Of a stretch of DNA of 64,000 nt, positions 34,041 to 42,347 are shown piece by piece. The translations under genes were made by a program, and so were the position numbers. The notes below the pieces were generated by a model that saw nothing but the letters and a program-made list of their open reading frames with translations, was not told the DNA's origin and made no database searches. Each line of letters opens with the position of its first letter. Position 1 is the first letter of the stretch. Source of the DNA: Ferrimonas aestuarii (lineage in GTDB: Bacteria; Pseudomonadota; Gammaproteobacteria; Enterobacterales; Shewanellaceae); contig NZ_SWCJ01000006.1 in NCBI RefSeq assembly GCF_005116665.1, positions 62,001-126,000 of the forward strand. Direction: 5' to 3'.

Positions 34041-34856
34041 ATGCCTCAGTTTAGCCGAACCCAAAGCGATGCCCCTCTGACTAAGTCCGTGGTGGCCATC
34101 GATGCCGCCGGTCAACCGGTGGAAAAACAGATCGCCTGTGAGCGCCCCCTCACGCTGTACCTGAACTGGAAGCCGATCGTGACCCTGATGACTTTGGGGG
34201 CTCGTCCCGAAAAATTGGCACTGGGTTACCTTAAAAACCAAGGTTTTATCACGGACATTGATAAGGTTGAGTCTGTTATTATCGACTGGGATGTAAACTC
34301 AGCTGCGGTTATTACTTCTGAATCCACCGAAGGGCTGGAACAGAAGCTGGAAGAGAAAACCGTCACCTCTGGCTGCGGTCAGGGTTCGGTATTCGGAAGC
34401 TTCATGGCGGGCCTGGATCAGATCAACCTACCCCAAGTTAGTCTGAAGCAATCCACCGTCTACGCCCTGCTGAAAAATCTGGGCGAATACAACGAAACCT
34501 ATAAAAATGCCGGCGCCGTACACGGTTGCGGGGTCTGCCGTGAGGCCAAGATTCTCTCTTTTGTGGAAGACATTGGTCGTCACAACGCCGTCGACACCCT
34601 GGCTGGCGAGCTGTTTATCAACAAACAGCAAGGCGATGATCTTATCTTCTACACCACAGGTAGACTCACCTCAGAGATGGTGATCAAGGTGGCGAAGATG
34701 GGCATCCCAATTTTGGTGTCTCGCTCTGGCATTACCGAAATGGGTCTGGAGCTAGCACAGCAATTAGGCATCACCTTGGTCTCTCGCGCCAAGGGCCGTC
34801 ACTTTCTGGTGTACAACGGTGCCGAGAATATGGAATTTGATGAGGCAAACTCATGA
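34041..34856 (+). CDS. fdhD: FdhD, formate dehydrogenase sulfurtransferase (copy 2)
   Basis: A 271-aa FdhD that sulfurates the bis-MGD cofactor for formate dehydrogenase. Family motifs are SGCGQGSVFG, where the first catalytic Cys is kept but the second position of the CGxCG loop is Gly-Gln-Gly, and the conserved CGVCREAKILSFVEDIGRHNAVD, which carries CGVC. Thus the C-x-x-C pair seems placed in the second motif. The start at 34041 is chosen because GGA precedes it and the alternative far-upstream frame includes the promoter. The gene is the first of a two-gene transcript with the HTH regulator (4-nt overlap) and is divergent from fdh operon 2. It differs strongly from copy 1 (1375-2211). Confidence 0.9.
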   Translation: MPQFSRTQSDAPLTKSVVAIDAAGQPVEKQIACERPLTLYLNWKPIVTLMTLGARPEKLALGYLKNQGFITDIDKVESVIIDWDVNSAAVITSESTEGLEQKLEEKTVTSGCGQGSVFGSFMAGLDQINLPQVSLKQSTVYALLKNLGEYNETYKNAGAVHGCGVCREAKILSFVEDIGRHNAVDTLAGELFINKQQGDDLIFYTTGRLTSEMVIKVAKMGIPILVSRSGITEMGLELAQQLGITLVSRAKGRHFLVYNGAENMEFDEANS

Positions 34857-35758
34857 GCAGAGAGCACGATAACCTTTTCATGAACGCCAAAGAGGTGGCT
34901 GAATATCTCGATCTCAACGAGAAAAAAGTCTACGCCATGGCCAATGAACAACAGCTGCCCGGCACCAAGGTGACCGGCAAATGGTTATTTCCAAAACCAA
35001 TGATCGACCGCTGGGTGATGGAGTCCTGTCACTTCGGCATGCTTAGCGACCGATTGATCATCACCGGCAGTGATGACCCCCTACTGCAATGGGTGATCAA
35101 CCGCCTCGGACGTCGTATCGAATCCAAGGGTTTGGTGAACTACTGCTCCAGCGGCTCGCAACTGGGTCTGTCGCAATTGGCCAAAGGTCACGCCGACGTG
35201 TGTGCCCTGCATTGGGGCGATGAGGCCGAGCGTAACCTGCGTCATACCGCACTCATAAAACGCCACCCTCAATTCAAACAATGGGTGATGGTGCACTGCT
35301 GCAGCCGTGATTACGGCATCCTGATGCGCAGCGACCACCAACATCTGTGCAATGACCTCAAAGAGAGCTTGGCACTGAGATATCGCTGGGTTACCCGCCA
35401 ACCCGGTGCCGGTGCTCGTCATCACTTCGATAACTGGCTGACCCAGATGCAGCGCACCAGTACCGATCTAAACGTGGTCACCACCGCCTACAGCGAACGC
35501 GAACTGGCGGGGATGATCGCCCGGGGTGAAGCAGAGTTTGGCATGGGTTGCCAAGGCATTGCAGGGGAGTTTGGTCTCACCTTCATCCCTCTGGGGAAAG
35601 AGTCGTTCGATCTGGTGATGCCGCAAGGGGTGTACTTCCGCTACCTGCTGCAGCAGTTGTTCGAGTTGATGCAAACACCGGACACCCAAGCCTTTGCCCA
35701 GAAACTGGGCGGCTACGATCTCTCTGGTTGTGGCAAGATCATCTGGAGCCCAAACTAG
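34853..35758 (+). CDS. HTH/periplasmic-binding-like one-component regulator
   Basis: A 301-aa protein. Residues 8-55 match the excisionase-like HTH_17 fold (FMNAKEVAEYLDLNEKKVYAMANEQQLPG ... GKWLFPKPMIDRW). Residues ~65-295 form a PBP-like type-II substrate-binding domain with ITGSDDPLLQWVINRL, a central GAGARHHFDNWL hinge/ligand motif and FGLTFIPLGKESFDLVMP. Such proteins sense a small oxyanion or cofactor precursor in the cytoplasm; those near molybdenum or tungsten genes are thought to respond to molybdate or tungstate (family knowledge, not proven here). It is translationally coupled to fdhD2 and may control the fdh or tup promoters. It is followed by a terminator. Confidence 0.85.
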   Translation: MSREHDNLFMNAKEVAEYLDLNEKKVYAMANEQQLPGTKVTGKWLFPKPMIDRWVMESCHFGMLSDRLIITGSDDPLLQWVINRLGRRIESKGLVNYCSSGSQLGLSQLAKGHADVCALHWGDEAERNLRHTALIKRHPQFKQWVMVHCCSRDYGILMRSDHQHLCNDLKESLALRYRWVTRQPGAGARHHFDNWLTQMQRTSTDLNVVTTAYSERELAGMIARGEAEFGMGCQGIAGEFGLTFIPLGKESFDLVMPQGVYFRYLLQQLFELMQTPDTQAFAQKLGGYDLSGCGKIIWSPN

Positions 35759-35783
35759 GCCCTAGTGACCTTTAGTGATATCA

Positions 35784-35813
35784 AAAAACGCCGCGCTTAC
35801 GTGCGGCGTTTTT
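35784..35813. terminator. Bidirectional terminator between the HTH regulator and the kinase gene
   Basis: An 11-bp stem AAAAACGCCGC/GCGGCGTTTTT with an 8-nt loop, closing two convergent transcripts. Confidence 0.82.
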
Positions 35814-35846
35814 GGTTACGCTGTTTATGTGTAAAAACCGCAGGAA

Positions 35847-37946
35847 TTACAAAATCCCCTTGAGGTTCACCGCCTGCTGATCTTCATTCAGCGGTGCCTC
35901 CGACGGCAAACTGATGGTAAAGGTGGTGCCCACCCCTAAGGTCGATTCCACCTCAATCACCCCACCAAAGCGGCGAATGATGCCGTAACTCAAAGCCAAA
36001 CCAAGTCCAGTACCGGTCTTGCGGGTGGTGAAGAAGGGATCGAAAATGCGCGACAGTAACTCAGGCTTAATGCCGACGCCTTCATCTGCCACCGCCAGTT
36101 TCACCCCTTTCACTTCGCCATTGTCATCAAACCAATTTTGACTGGAAACACGAATGGCACCGGCATTTTCCATGGCGTGACTGGCGTTGATCACCAAATT
36201 AATCAATACCTGCAGCAGCTGCTGACGATTAACCACAACGGTGGCATCTGACTGCAGATCCAGATCCACATCGATGGCCTGCTTCTCAATGGAGTGACGT
36301 ACCAGCACCCGCATCTCTTCGACAATGGGGCCAATACTCTGACGCTCCAGCGGCGCATCAAAATCACCGGGGCGAGCGTACTGCAGCAAAGACTGAATGA
36401 TCGCTTTGATGCGCTGTACCTGCTGCAGCACCAAATCGATCTCTTCTTCCACATCTTCGGCACGATCGCCGAGCTCAAATCGCATCAACTCCATGTTGCC
36501 CAAGATCACCGCGGTGGGGTTATTGATCTCATGGGCAATACCCGCCGTGAGCTCACCCAAGGCCACCAGCTTCTCGTTGGTGACCATCTGCGAACGTGTC
36601 TCTTCCAACAGCTGTAAGTTCTCTTTGAGCTGCTTGGTTTTGCGTTTCAGGCTACGGGTACGCTCCTCTACCTTAAACTCCAGCTGCTCCGCCGCCTGTT
36701 TGATCTCACGGTTGCGCTGCTGCAGCAGATCCAACATCTGGTCAAACTGCTTCGCCAATTGCGACAGCTCGTTGTCGTCATCCAGCCCCAGATTACCGAT
36801 GCGACGTTTTTCGCCTCGCTGGGTGGCTCTAACCACACTATGAATGCGATCCAATGGCTGCAGCAAGCCAGTTGCGCCTTTGTAGACCGCCAGCGCCGAC
36901 AGCGACAACACCAACAACAGGATGATGCCCAGCTCAAGAATATTCAGCAGATAGTTATGAACAAAAGGCGCTTCGGTAAAGCCGGTGTAGAGCATGCCAA
37001 TGCGATGGCCGCTAACGTCAAACAGCGGCGCATACGCGGCGATGTACCAATCGTTATAAACAAAGGCGCGATCGATCCAAACGCGGCCTTTTTCCAGCAC
37101 CTCCATGCGTACCTGCTCGGATACCAAACTGCCTACGGCGCGTTCGTCCCCAAGCCCCCCCTCTTCCAGCTGGCCCGGAACATTGGTGCTGATACGGATG
37201 TTGTCCAGAAACAGCGTTACGGTACCGATGGCGCCTTCTGGCAAGGTGTTGGGCGCATAGAGCATGTCACGAATGCCATCCACCAAACTGCGGTTGTGAT
37301 TCAGCAGCACACCACCATCCAGATAACCGATCACATTACCCTGAGTATCCTGCACCTTAGACAGGGTACGCATCACCATGCCTCGGGTTTCACTGACCTT
37401 CGTCGGCTCCCCAGCCATGGCGGTGTGTTTTAGCGGCATCAACGCTTCACGGGTCAGCGCCGTACTGAGCTGACCCAAAGCATCGCGATCCAATACCTGA
37501 ATGCCTGACTTAGCTCTGGCATTGGCGCTTGGCATCAAGTGTTTCAGGTGGGGATCGGTGGCGATGGTTTCGGCACTGACCATGCGCAGAAAATCAAGGC
37601 CGATGGCGATGCGGTTACTTTCCAGCACCTGCGAAATGGCGGCGCGGTGCTCACTCTTGGCACTCAGCAAGCTTTTCAGTTGCCACGCTTCTTGAACCTG
37701 AGACAGGGCCTGCTCTTGGTCATCCAACTGCTCCAGTACGAACCCTTGGGCCACCCCCAAATCGGCGCGAACCTTCATAAACAGCTGGCTACCGGTGTAG
37801 GAGACGTTCCAGTAGATGGTGACAAACACCAAACTGGCCAAGGTCAGCAGCACCGGCAACAACATCAAGACCAGCAGTCGCGACCGCACCGTACTGGTCA
37901 GAACCTTGAGGTCACCCTCAATTCGATTACGCCACTGGTTAAACAT
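35847..37946 (-). CDS. dCache-type sensor histidine kinase, partner of the sigma54 activator
   Basis: A 699-aa membrane kinase. TM1 is at about residues 23-47, then a ~280-residue periplasmic double-Cache sensor (RADLGVAQGFVLEQL ... DWYIAAYAPLFDVSGHRIGMLYTGF), TM2 at about 325-350, a HAMP linker, a coiled coil, HisKA with His472 in AGIAHEINNPTAVI, and HATPase_c (INLVINASHAMEN, DEGVGIKP, TGLGLALS). The HEINNP motif is the type that pairs with NtrC-family regulators. It is 6 nt downstream of the regulator gene in the same operon. Cache sensors bind small carboxylates or amino acids, so formate is an attractive guess but only a guess. Confidence 0.93.
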   Translation of the reverse strand: MFNQWRNRIEGDLKVLTSTVRSRLLVLMLLPVLLTLASLVFVTIYWNVSYTGSQLFMKVRADLGVAQGFVLEQLDDQEQALSQVQEAWQLKSLLSAKSEHRAAISQVLESNRIAIGLDFLRMVSAETIATDPHLKHLMPSANARAKSGIQVLDRDALGQLSTALTREALMPLKHTAMAGEPTKVSETRGMVMRTLSKVQDTQGNVIGYLDGGVLLNHNRSLVDGIRDMLYAPNTLPEGAIGTVTLFLDNIRISTNVPGQLEEGGLGDERAVGSLVSEQVRMEVLEKGRVWIDRAFVYNDWYIAAYAPLFDVSGHRIGMLYTGFTEAPFVHNYLLNILELGIILLLVLSLSALAVYKGATGLLQPLDRIHSVVRATQRGEKRRIGNLGLDDDNELSQLAKQFDQMLDLLQQRNREIKQAAEQLEFKVEERTRSLKRKTKQLKENLQLLEETRSQMVTNEKLVALGELTAGIAHEINNPTAVILGNMELMRFELGDRAEDVEEEIDLVLQQVQRIKAIIQSLLQYARPGDFDAPLERQSIGPIVEEMRVLVRHSIEKQAIDVDLDLQSDATVVVNRQQLLQVLINLVINASHAMENAGAIRVSSQNWFDDNGEVKGVKLAVADEGVGIKPELLSRIFDPFFTTRKTGTGLGLALSYGIIRRFGGVIEVESTLGVGTTFTISLPSEAPLNEDQQAVNLKGIL

Positions 37947-37952
37947 GATGGC

Positions 37953-39320
37953 TTACAGGCCCCACTCTTTAAATTTACGATCCAAGGTCTTGCGAGACAC
38001 CCCAAGAATTCGGGCGGCGGCGGACTTATTGCCCTGTTGGCTTTCCACCACCTGCATCACGTGCATCCGCTCCACCTCTTTCAGTGGCATGTCATCTGGA
38101 TAGCCGGATTCACCGGTTCCTTGTGTGGTCGGCGCTGGCGTCTGTTGCTGTCGCCAATACTCTGCTGGCGGCTTGCCCAGCAGTAAGCAGCGCTCAACAA
38201 GGTTACGCAGCTCACGGATGTTGCCCGGCCAATCGTGATTGGTCATCAGCTGCATATCTTCGTGGCTCCAGCTGACCTCTTTCAAGCCAAGCTCCGCCGA
38301 CAACTGACGGGTGAAATGGTGCACCAGCTCAACGATGTCATCACGACGTTCACGCAGCGCTGGAATGTGCACATTAAGCACGTTCAAACGGTAGAAGAGG
38401 TCACGGCGGAAACGGCCTGCATCCACCTCTTCAAGCAGTTCTCGGTTAGTGGCCGCCACCACACGCACGTCCACCGGAGACTCCTGCTCCGACCCGACGG
38501 GGCGAATGGCGCGCTGTTCGAGCACCCGCAGCAGTGCAGTTTGCATCTGCAGCGGCATCTCACCAATCTCATCTAGGAAGATAGTGCCGCCACTGGCGAA
38601 GGTAAACAGCCCTTCACGGGCGGAACGTGCGCCAGTAAAGGCACCGGCAACATGACCAAACAGCTCACTTTCCAGCAGCTCAGGCGCAATGGCACCACAG
38701 TTCACTGGCACAAACGCGCCACTGCGACCGGATTTTTGGTGCAGCAACCGGGCGACCAGCTCTTTACCGGTACCAGACTCACCCTCAATCAACACCACAG
38801 AGTTCGTTGGGGCAACTCGATTGATCACCTCTTTCACCTGAGCCATGCCATCGCTGACGCCGATCAGGGTATTTTGGCCAACGTGGATCTGCTCCACCTC
38901 TCGCTTAAGCAGCAAATTTTCTCGGCGGAGCAAACGGCGCTCTAGGCAGCGCTCCACCGATTGCATCATCTGCTCTAGATGGAATGGCTTCATAATGAAG
39001 TCCATGGCGCCAGCACGCAGAGCGCGAATGGCGGTTTCCATATCGGCATAGCCGGTCATGAAAATAATGTCGGAGCGACGGCTGCCCGGATCCAGCGCTT
39101 CGTTCCACTCGATGCCATCGCGCCCCGGCAGGCGAATGTCCACAATCAGCAGATCGAAGTGACAGCGGCTGCGTAGGCGCTCAGCATCCTCAACACTGCC
39201 GGCCACCTCTACCAACGCAAAGCGTTTTGATAGAGCTTTTTTCAAAAACGAGCGCATGCCCGGCTCATCATCAACAATCAGGACAGACAGCGCTGGGGTT
39301 TGCATCAGTTCAGTGGTCAT
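37953..39320 (-). CDS. NtrC-family sigma54-dependent response regulator
   Basis: A 455-aa activator. The receiver has Asp61 in [10 protein letters not shown] and Lys111 in FIMKPF. The AAA+ domain shows Walker A GESGTGKE (180-187), the sigma54-contact loop GAFTGA (226-231) and a Walker [10 protein letters not shown] Fis-type HTH ends the protein ([24 protein letters not shown]). I use ATG 39320; a TTG 18 nt earlier is in frame but has no ribosome site. It lies divergent from tupA, whose sigma54 promoter is ~145 bp away, and upstream of the dCache kinase in one operon. It is the only sigma54 activator in the window and therefore the best candidate to act at the three sigma54 promoters found here. 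Confidence 0.95.
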   Translation of the reverse strand: MTTELMQTPALSVLIVDDEPGMRSFLKKALSKRFALVEVAGSVEDAERLRSRCHFDLLIVDIRLPGRDGIEWNEALDPGSRRSDIIFMTGYADMETAIRALRAGAMDFIMKPFHLEQMMQSVERCLERRLLRRENLLLKREVEQIHVGQNTLIGVSDGMAQVKEVINRVAPTNSVVLIEGESGTGKELVARLLHQKSGRSGAFVPVNCGAIAPELLESELFGHVAGAFTGARSAREGLFTFASGGTIFLDEIGEMPLQMQTALLRVLEQRAIRPVGSEQESPVDVRVVAATNRELLEEVDAGRFRRDLFYRLNVLNVHIPALRERRDDIVELVHHFTRQLSAELGLKEVSWSHEDMQLMTNHDWPGNIRELRNLVERCLLLGKPPAEYWRQQQTPAPTTQGTGESGYPDDMPLKEVERMHVMQVVESQQGNKSAAARILGVSRKTLDRKFKEWGL

Positions 39321-39347
39321 AGTGGTAATTTTTTCCAAGTAAAATCA

Positions 39348-39431
39348 GCCAAATTGTCTCACATCCGGTCAAAATGGCTAATCTGAAATTTTGGGTGCGT
39401 CATTCTGACCTAGTTTAGTGGCAAAATCTCG
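39348..39431. promoter_or_regulatory. Activator-site candidates upstream of tupA
   Basis: GCCAAATTGTCTC (39348-39360), GGTCAAAATGGC (39367-39378), GAAATTTTGGG (39385-39395) and TGGCAAAATCTCG (39419-39431) resemble the motifs at 22778-22869 and 33868-33914. They lie about 60-140 bp upstream of the expected start, typical for enhancers of NtrC-type proteins, and also next to the regulator's own gene. Confidence 0.55.
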
Positions 39432-39445
39432 TGACCCCAGTCACA
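39430..39445. promoter_or_regulatory. CRP-like palindrome upstream of tupA
   Basis: CGTGACCCCAGTCACA keeps GTGA-N6-TCACA; its centre is 29 bp upstream of the -24 GG. Confidence 0.5.
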
Positions 39446-39464
39446 AAAAATGAGTATGCGAAGT

Positions 39465-39480
39465 TGGCACCACCTTTGCT
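39465..39480 (+). promoter_or_regulatory. Sigma54 promoter of the tupABC-moco operon
   Basis: TGGCACCACCTTTGCT is an almost ideal -24/-12 promoter, with GG (39466-39467) and GC (39478-39479) spaced by 10 nt. Transcription should begin near 39491. Confidence 0.88.
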
Positions 39481-39518
39481 AAGAAGATATCAGTGACATC
39501 TGCAATATCAGATTTATC

Positions 39519-39552
39519 GGCTTAACAGGGACACCACCCCTTTGGTTAAGCC
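39519..39552 (+). promoter_or_regulatory. Leader hairpin before tupA
   Basis: GGCTTAAC and GTTAAGCC (8 bp, perfect) enclose 18 nt with an inner GGG/CCC, inside the ~84-nt untranslated leader and 12 nt before the ribosome site. It is too small to be the known molybdenum-cofactor riboswitch. Upstream, ATATCAG repeats directly at 39487 and 39505. Confidence 0.45.
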
Positions 39553-39574
39553 AACTCAATGAACGGAGAGATTG

Positions 39575-40372
39575 ATGAAAAAACTGGCAACTGGCTTAAT
39601 CGCTTTAGCACTTAGCTTCAGCCTTAGCGCCGCAGAACAGATTAAACTGGCCACCACCACCAGCACCGACAACTCAGGACTGCTGGCTTACCTGCTGCCT
39701 GCTTTTGAAAAAGACAGCGGCTATCAGGTACAGGTGATCGCCACGGGTACTGGTAAAGCACTGCGTCACGGCCGCAATGGCGACGTTGACGTCGTTATGA
39801 CCCACGCACCAGGTGCGGAAGCTAAGTTCGTTGAAGAGGGTTACGGCCGTCTACCTCGCCAGATCATGGCCAACGATTTCATCATCTTGGGTCCAGAATC
39901 TGATCCAGCTAAAATTCATCAAGCGAAAAACATCGTTGATGCCATGACCCGCATCCACGACACCGGCGCTATCTTTGTATCTCGCGGTGACGAGTCCGGT
40001 ACTCACATGAAAGAGTTGAACTTGTGGAAGCAAGCCAACCTGAGCACCGATTACTCCGGTTATCGCGCTATCGGTCAGGGTATGGGTCCAGCGTTGTTGA
40101 CTGCCGATGAAATGCAGGGATACTTGCTGGCGGATCGCGGTACTTACCTGGCGTTCATGCACAAATTGAATTTGAAAGTACAATTTGAAGGAGACAAGTC
40201 TCTGCTGAACCCATATCAGGTAATCCTGATCAGCGATAAAAAGTACCCGGATCTGAACCACGAAGGTGCCAAAGCCCTGAGCGACTGGCTGTCCAGCAGC
40301 AAAGGTCAGGAAATGATTGATGCCTTCCGAGTTCAAGGTCAGCCTTTGTTTAGAGCAACTTACAAAAACTGA
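39575..40372 (+). CDS. tupA: TupA, tungstate-binding periplasmic protein
   Basis: The ligand-binding protein of a tungstate ABC importer. It is 265 aa, with a signal peptide ending SLSAAEQ. The TupA-type oxyanion motif KLATTTSTDNSGLL follows directly, and later GTGKALRHGRNGDVDVVMTHAPGAE and SRGDESGTHMKE, all characteristic of the TupA/WtpA-like family rather than ModA. ATG 39575 has GGAG 6 nt upstream. It is the first gene of a six-gene operon driven by a sigma54 promoter. TupA proteins prefer tungstate over molybdate by a wide margin (family knowledge). Confidence 0.93.
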   Translation: MKKLATGLIALALSFSLSAAEQIKLATTTSTDNSGLLAYLLPAFEKDSGYQVQVIATGTGKALRHGRNGDVDVVMTHAPGAEAKFVEEGYGRLPRQIMANDFIILGPESDPAKIHQAKNIVDAMTRIHDTGAIFVSRGDESGTHMKELNLWKQANLSTDYSGYRAIGQGMGPALLTADEMQGYLLADRGTYLAFMHKLNLKVQFEGDKSLLNPYQVILISDKKYPDLNHEGAKALSDWLSSSKGQEMIDAFRVQGQPLFRATYKN

Positions 40373-40376
40373 ATGA

Positions 40377-41084
40377 ATGAGTAGTTCTTTAGAAACTGTA
40401 CAGCAGGCATTTAGCCTGCTGTTGTCGTTTGACTCGAAAGTCTGGAGCATCATTTTGGTCTCCTTTTCGGTGTCAGTACGCGCCCTAGCTCTGTGCATCC
40501 TACCCGCCATCTTGGCGGGTTTTGTGCTTGCACAGGGGCGGTTTTTTGGCCGCCATTTCCTCATCACCCTATTCCAAACCCTGCAAGCCATTCCGACGGT
40601 GGTGGTCGGCTTGATGGTGTATTTGCTGCTGTTCAGGCAAGGGCCCCTTGGGGACCTTCGCTGGTTGTTTACTCAAGAAGCGATGATGCTTGGCCAAGTC
40701 ATGCTGGCGACCCCCGTTCTGGTCTCCACAAGCTATGCCGCCTTTGCCAGTGGCGACTGGCGCGCGTGGGAAACCGCTCGAACTCTGGGCGCAACCAAAC
40801 TGCGAGCTTTCATGACTCTGTGTCACGAGCTGCGGGCACCACTGCTGGTTGCTATCGTAGCCGCATTCAGCCGCATCATCACCGAAGTGGGCAGTTCCAT
40901 GTTGGTGGGTGGTAACATCCAAAATCTCACCCGCAACATGCCAACCGCCATCGCTCTGGAAACCAGTAAAGGCGAATTCGCCCAAGCCACGGCTCTTGGC
41001 ATTGTGTTGGTCGCCTTGGCGCTGATTCTCAACTTCCTGCTAGGCAGCCTAAAAGGTCGCCAGGAGCATCGACGTAATGGTTAA
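40377..41084 (+). CDS. tupB: TupB, tungstate ABC transporter permease
   Basis: A 235-aa inner-membrane permease with five to six hydrophobic helices (for example IILVSFSVSVRALALCILPAILAGF, LFQTLQAIPTVVVGLMVYLLLF, ATALGIVLVALALILNFLLG). The EAA-type cytoplasmic loop reads AWETARTLGATKLRAFMTLCHELR, the coupling helix to the ATPase. It starts 4 nt after tupA and overlaps tupC by 8 nt. It forms a homodimeric channel with two TupC subunits (family knowledge). Confidence 0.92.
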   Translation: MSSSLETVQQAFSLLLSFDSKVWSIILVSFSVSVRALALCILPAILAGFVLAQGRFFGRHFLITLFQTLQAIPTVVVGLMVYLLLFRQGPLGDLRWLFTQEAMMLGQVMLATPVLVSTSYAAFASGDWRAWETARTLGATKLRAFMTLCHELRAPLLVAIVAAFSRIITEVGSSMLVGGNIQNLTRNMPTAIALETSKGEFAQATALGIVLVALALILNFLLGSLKGRQEHRRNG

Positions 41085-41742
41085 TGTTTCACTAAAAGGC
41101 CTGCGCATTGAGTTCAACGGCGAACTGCTGCTGGACATCCCCACACTGGATCTGCGCAGTGGCCAGAGTGTCTGGCTACAAGGACCCAACGGTGTCGGCA
41201 AAACCACCCTGCTTAAAACCTTAGCTGGGCTAAGAAAGCCGGAGAAGGGCCAAGTGGACATTCAAGGTGGCAGTCAGCCTTGGTGGCGGATGCGTTCCGG
41301 TGCCGGAGAGGTAATCTACCTGCACCAATCGCCCTATCTGTTCGATGGCACCGTTCGTGACAACCTGATGTATCCGCTAAATCGTCAGGCTTTGGATACA
41401 GACACCAAAACCAAGCGCCTCGAAGAAGCGCTGGCCAAAGCCGAACTCAAACATCTGTCGGACCGCCCGGCACAAGTGCTTTCCGGCGGCGAGCGGCAAC
41501 GATTGGCTCTAGCTCGAGCGTGGATCATCAACCCGGCAATTTTGATGTTGGATGAGCCCACCGCCAACCTGGATCAACACTCCATTGAAGTGGTGGCGTC
41601 CATGGTGGCCCAGCTACAACAACAGGGATGCGGCCTACTGGTAACCAGTCATCAGGCCACCTGCGTCACCGCCTTATGCGACCAGCACTGGCGCATCGAA
41701 AACACCCAGTTAACTCAATTGGAGGCACCAACCCATGAGTGA
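41077..41742 (+). CDS. tupC: TupC, tungstate ABC transporter ATPase
   Basis: A 221-aa ABC ATPase with Walker A GPNGVGKTT, a Q-loop near YLHQSPYLFDGTVRDN, the signature LSGGERQRLALARA, Walker B ILMLDEPTANLD, and an H-loop in VTSHQ. It energises tungstate import. It lacks the C-terminal MOP domain that ModC uses for substrate feedback, so the import is not self-limited in that way. It overlaps tupB by 8 nt and mobA by 8 nt, so translation of the group is coupled. Confidence 0.93.
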   Translation: MVNVSLKGLRIEFNGELLLDIPTLDLRSGQSVWLQGPNGVGKTTLLKTLAGLRKPEKGQVDIQGGSQPWWRMRSGAGEVIYLHQSPYLFDGTVRDNLMYPLNRQALDTDTKTKRLEEALAKAELKHLSDRPAQVLSGGERQRLALARAWIINPAILMLDEPTANLDQHSIEVVASMVAQLQQQGCGLLVTSHQATCVTALCDQHWRIENTQLTQLEAPTHE

Positions 41743-42346
41743 CACCCAATCTCAAATCAGTTTGGCGGTCTTGGCTGGTGGCAAAGCCCGCCGCATGGGC
41801 GGCGATGACAAAGGCTTAGTCACCATCGCCGGCAAAGCGATGATTGAACATGTGCTGGCCAAATACGCTCCCAAAGTGGCGGATGTTCAGATCATCGCCA
41901 ACCGTAACCAAGACAAATACCAAGCCTTTGGCCACCCGGTTTATGGCGATCAAATGGAAGGCTTCCAAGGGCCACTGGCAGGCATGCGCACGGCACTCAG
42001 TCACTGCCAAACGCCGCTATTATTAGTGGTGCCCTGTGATGCGCCGATGTTGCCAGACGATCTGATTGAACGCATGCATCAACAGATGGAAACGGAACAA
42101 AGCGACATCGCCGTTGCCTGTGACGAGCAACGGGAGCACTCCGTGGTATTAATGATGCGCCGCACGGTTTTGGAGTCTTTGGATGAATTTTTATCAAACG
42201 GAGATCGCAAAATTCTCCTTTGGTACAACCAACGTCCTCTCTCAAAAGTTATGTTTAGTGGCCTCAGTAACGCTTTTGCCAACATCAACACTGTCGAACA
42301 GTTGAGCGAACTCGAGCCTCAGCTGCAAAGCAAAAAGGATTCATAG
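41735..42346 (+). CDS. mobA: MobA, molybdenum cofactor guanylyltransferase
   Basis: MobA attaches GMP to molybdopterin, making the bis-MGD form used by formate dehydrogenases. The 203-aa protein has the nucleotidyltransferase signature LAGGKARRMGGDDKGLV, followed by QGPLAGMRTAL and VPCDAPMLPDDL. The length is normal. It overlaps tupC by 8 nt and ends 1 nt before the MobB-MoeA fusion gene. Confidence 0.95.
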   Translation: MSDTQSQISLAVLAGGKARRMGGDDKGLVTIAGKAMIEHVLAKYAPKVADVQIIANRNQDKYQAFGHPVYGDQMEGFQGPLAGMRTALSHCQTPLLLVVPCDAPMLPDDLIERMHQQMETEQSDIAVACDEQREHSVVLMMRRTVLESLDEFLSNGDRKILLWYNQRPLSKVMFSGLSNAFANINTVEQLSELEPQLQSKKDS

Positions 42347-42347
42347 T

